A stretch of DNA of 7,474 nucleotides from Euzebyaceae bacterium (GTDB lineage Bacteria > Actinomycetota > Nitriliruptoria > Euzebyales > Egibacteraceae), in assembly GCA_013696915.1 (NCBI GenBank), contig JACCXR010000459.1, positions 1-7,474 of the forward strand. The letters run 5' to 3'. Below, one piece after another: positions 5,487 to 7,474 of this stretch. The number at the start of each line of letters is the position of its first letter. Within the stretch, counting starts at the first letter, position 1. Under the pieces are notes generated by a model. It was not told the origin of the DNA and made no database searches. It saw nothing but the letters and a program-made list of their open reading frames with translations. Made by a program: the position numbers and the translations under genes.

Positions 5487-6419
5487 TCAGCCCTTGACGG
5501 AGCCGGCGGTCAGGCCGCGGATGAAGTACCGCTGGAGCGAGAAGAACACGATCAGCGGGATGATCATCGAGATGAACGCACCGGCGGTCAGCAGGTGCCA
5601 GTCCTGGCCGCGCGACCCGATCAGCTCGCTCAGCGCGATCGTCACGACCTGGTTGTCGCCGGAACCGAGGAAGATCAGCGCCACCAGCAGGTCGTTCCAG
5701 ACCCAGAGGAACTGGAAGATCGCGAAGGCGGCGAGGGCCGGGACCGACAGCGGGATCATCAGTTTCCAGAACACCTGGAAGTGGCTGGCGCCGTCGACCT
5801 TCGCCGACTCGAGGATCTCGCGGGGCAGCGACCCCATGTAGTTGCGCAGCAGGTAGATCGCCAGCGGCATCCCGAAGCCGGTATGGGCCAGCCACAGGGC
5901 GGCGAACTGCCCTGTGAGCCCGACGCGGCTGTAGATCTGCAGCAGGGGCACGAGCGATGCCTGCAACGGGACCACGATCAGGCCGACGATGCAGAAGAAC
6001 AGCGTCTCGCGCCCGGGAAAGCGCATCCACGCGAACGCGTAGGCCGCGAACGCCGCCGCCAGGATCGGGATGACGGTCGCGGGGACGGCCACGACCAGGC
6101 TGTTGACGAAGGAGTTCCCCATGCCGGCGTCGAGCACGGCCTGGTAGTTGGCAAGGGTCATGTCGGCGAACTCGGCGGGTCGCACGAAGAGCGTCCACCA
6201 TCCGCTCGTCCGGACCGCGTCGGGCGGCCGGAACGACGTGACGAGCAGCCCGAAGGCCGGGACGATCCAGAACAGGCAGATCAGGAACAGCACGACCTTG
6301 ACGACCGTGCGGCGACCTTCCAGGCCGCCCTTCGGCGCAGTGCCCCTGCCTCCGCGTTCCGCCTCCTTTCCCGCAGGCCGGGTGCCGGTGTGCTGAGCGG
6401 TCGGCAGAGAGGTGCTCAT
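5487..6419 (-). CDS. Carbohydrate ABC transporter permease, MalG/AglG type
   Basis: A 310-residue inner-membrane permease of the binding-protein-dependent (MalG/CUT1) class. After a polar cytoplasmic N-terminus (1-38) there are about six TM helices (near 41-61, 106-131, 140-161, 173-192, 227-251 and 276-297). The cytoplasmic EAA loop that contacts the ATPase is ESAKVDGASHFQVFWKLMIP (204-223), with Ser in place of the first Ala. NSFVNSLVVAVPATVIPIL, AHTGFGMPLAIYLLRNYM and FQFLWVWNDLLVALIFL closely recall AglG of rhizobial alpha-glucoside transporters, as far as I remember that family. The start is ATG at 6419, which shares its A with the stop of the preceding permease (TAATG), so translation is almost certainly coupled. 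The long same-frame extension upstream lies inside that permease and is not coding. The substrate is not proven; the agl-like kinship suggests a disaccharide such as sucrose, trehalose or maltose. Confidence 0.93.
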   Translation of the reverse strand: MSTSLPTAQHTGTRPAGKEAERGGRGTAPKGGLEGRRTVVKVVLFLICLFWIVPAFGLLVTSFRPPDAVRTSGWWTLFVRPAEFADMTLANYQAVLDAGMGNSFVNSLVVAVPATVIPILAAAFAAYAFAWMRFPGRETLFFCIVGLIVVPLQASLVPLLQIYSRVGLTGQFAALWLAHTGFGMPLAIYLLRNYMGSLPREILESAKVDGASHFQVFWKLMIPLSVPALAAFAIFQFLWVWNDLLVALIFLGSGDNQVVTIALSELIGSRGQDWHLLTAGAFISMIIPLIVFFSLQRYFIRGLTAGSVKG

Positions 6420-7399
6420 TACCTGGCCTCCTCGGCGCGGAACCTGCGGATATTGAGGATCATGACCGGGATGACCGCGATGATGAGCACGACGACGATC
6501 GCCGCCGCCCGGCCGTTCTGCCGGAAGCTGAACAGCTCTGTGAAGAACCGGTTCGCGATCACGTCGGTCTCGAAGTTCCCACCGGTCATCACGTAGACGA
6601 TGTCGAAGGCCTTGAGCACTCCGATCACGATCGTGGTGAAGACGACCGTGAGCGTGGCCCAGATCTGCGGCACGGTGACCCGCCAGAAGATCTGGCGCTC
6701 GGTCGCCCCGTCGATCCGCGCGGCCTCGATGGTCTCGTCGGGGACGTTCTTGATGGCCGCGGACAGCAGGACCATCGCAAAGCCCGCCTGGAGCCACACC
6801 ATGATGATCATCAGCAGGAAGTCGTTGAAGCTGCCGGTGCGGACCTGGAGCCAGCCCACGGGGTCGTTGCCGAACGCCGTCCAGATCCCGTTGAGCAGGC
6901 CGATCTGCTCCGTGCCGGCGGGCTTGGACGCGTCGTAGACGAACCGCCAGATCGTGCTCGCCCCGACGAAGCTGATCGCCATCGGCAGGAAGATGATCGA
7001 CTTCGTGAGCTTCTCGCCGCGGGCCCGCAACTTGTCGGCGAGCACGGCGACGGCGAGGCCGATCGACACACTGATGGCCGGGACGAAGATGATCCACAGC
7101 AGCGTGTTCACGATCATGACGCGGATGTCCCGGTCCCTCGCCAGTTCCACGAAGTTGGTGAACCCGACGAAGTTCTCCGACGAGGCGTCGAAGAAGGCGA
7201 GGTAGATGGTTCGCACGGCGGGATAGACGAGGAAGATCGTCACCATCACCAATGCGGGACCGATGAAGACGTACGGCTTGATCCGCTCTTCCGACCGTTC
7301 CGGAAGGCGCTCGACCAGGGCGTTCAGGCCCCAGTAGAGGACCAGGGCGCCGCCGACGCCGGCGACCACCGCGATGATCCCGTTGATCACCTTCAGCAT
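6419..7399 (-). CDS. Carbohydrate ABC transporter permease, MalF/AglF type
   Basis: A 326-residue inner-membrane permease, partner of the MalG-type protein encoded next. An N-terminal TM helix (5-25) is followed by a basic/acidic linker (RLPERSEERIKPY, 31-43) and about six more TM helices (near 43-65, 99-121, 134-155, 194-215, 246-270 and 298-318). The EAA loop is EAARIDGATERQIFWRVTVP (225-244). The extra N-terminal helix plus YVFIGPALVMVTIFLVYPAVRTIYLAFFD and the VGASTIWRFVYD block resemble AglF of the alpha-glucoside importer family. The start is ATG at 7399 with AGGAG five bases upstream. It should pair with a periplasm-side or lipid-anchored solute-binding protein encoded just off the right edge, and with an ATPase that is not in this window and may be shared and encoded elsewhere, as with MsmK/MsiK. 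Confidence 0.94.
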   Translation of the reverse strand: MLKVINGIIAVVAGVGGALVLYWGLNALVERLPERSEERIKPYVFIGPALVMVTIFLVYPAVRTIYLAFFDASSENFVGFTNFVELARDRDIRVMIVNTLLWIIFVPAISVSIGLAVAVLADKLRARGEKLTKSIIFLPMAISFVGASTIWRFVYDASKPAGTEQIGLLNGIWTAFGNDPVGWLQVRTGSFNDFLLMIIMVWLQAGFAMVLLSAAIKNVPDETIEAARIDGATERQIFWRVTVPQIWATLTVVFTTIVIGVLKAFDIVYVMTGGNFETDVIANRFFTELFSFRQNGRAAAIVVVLIIAVIPVMILNIRRFRAEEAR

Positions 7400-7425
7400 C
7401 GCATCTCCTATCCTGTCGCAACGCG

Positions 7426-7460
7426 GAGGGGGTGCCGGTCAGCGGCCGAGCACCCCCCTC
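7426..7460 (-). other. Stem-loop upstream of the AglF-like permease
   Basis: GGGGGTGC (7428-7435) pairs with GCACCCCC (7450-7457). The stem extends by GA/TC past one bulged base (7458) and inside by CGG/CCG (7436-7438 with 7446-7448), closing a 7-base loop. No T-run follows. In binding-protein-dependent sugar operons, a hairpin of this kind often sits between the binding-protein gene and the permease genes and sets their unequal expression. On the minus strand a TGA occurs at 7469-7467, and others lie further on, so the end of an upstream gene here is possible but cannot be shown. Confidence 0.5.
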
Positions 7461-7474
7461 GACGAGTCATTGCG

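Noticed and set aside
4351..6201. Minus-strand open frame of about 616 codons over the hydrolase and permease
   Set aside because: It is an out-of-phase shadow, full of Arg/Pro, and spans several real gene boundaries.
4767..6596. Long open frame on the plus strand (about 609 codons) antisense to the hydrolase and permeases
   Set aside because: Low-complexity, highly charged translation with no motif. The minus strand encodes clear permease and hydrolase families here.

Overview
The window is very GC-rich DNA with GC-ended codons, several GTG starts and tightly overlapping genes. This fits a high-GC actinobacterium. The strongest marker is the minus-strand order eno - ftsB/divIC-like - DUF501 - ppx/gppA, which is the order seen in actinobacteria such as Mycobacterium (Rv1023-Rv1026). 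I cannot name a genus. No rRNA, tRNA, CRISPR array, insertion sequence or phage gene is visible, and no gene-free stretch exceeds 300 bases.

Region 1 (1-965, plus strand): a stand-alone two-CBS-domain protein, then a small universal-stress-like (USP/Rossmann) protein 64 bases downstream. They are probably co-transcribed. They converge on ppx with only 12 bases between the stop codons.

Region 2 (978-4306, minus strand, read right to left): enolase, a one-TM coiled-coil septum-formation initiator of the FtsB/DivIC family, a DUF501 protein and an exopolyphosphatase/GppA-type phosphatase. Enolase and ftsB overlap by 4 bases (GTGA), and DUF501 and ppx overlap by 4 bases (ATGA). An AT-rich island at about 4325-4369 carries a plausible promoter for this housekeeping operon. 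The ftsB-DUF501 junction is unusual: it holds two perfect 32-bp direct copies at a 34-bp period and a 12-bp GC stem-loop.

Region 3 (4389-7474, minus strand): a sugar-import and hydrolysis cluster. It has two ABC permeases resembling the alpha-glucoside AglF/AglG pair, joined by a TAATG overlap, followed by a short cytoplasmic glycoside hydrolase with GH32/GH68-like (clan GH-J) active-site motifs. The solute-binding protein is expected just beyond the right edge. A stem-loop sits where that gene would end. No ATPase gene is present here. The likely scheme is uptake of an intact oligosaccharide or fructoside, hydrolysis in the cytoplasm, and glycolysis, of which the neighbouring enolase is a late step.

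No clearly new defence or mobile system is present. The points most worth checking are the tandem duplication and hairpin at the end of ftsB, the hybrid GH32/GH68 motif set in the hydrolase, and the Cys/His clusters of the DUF501 protein.
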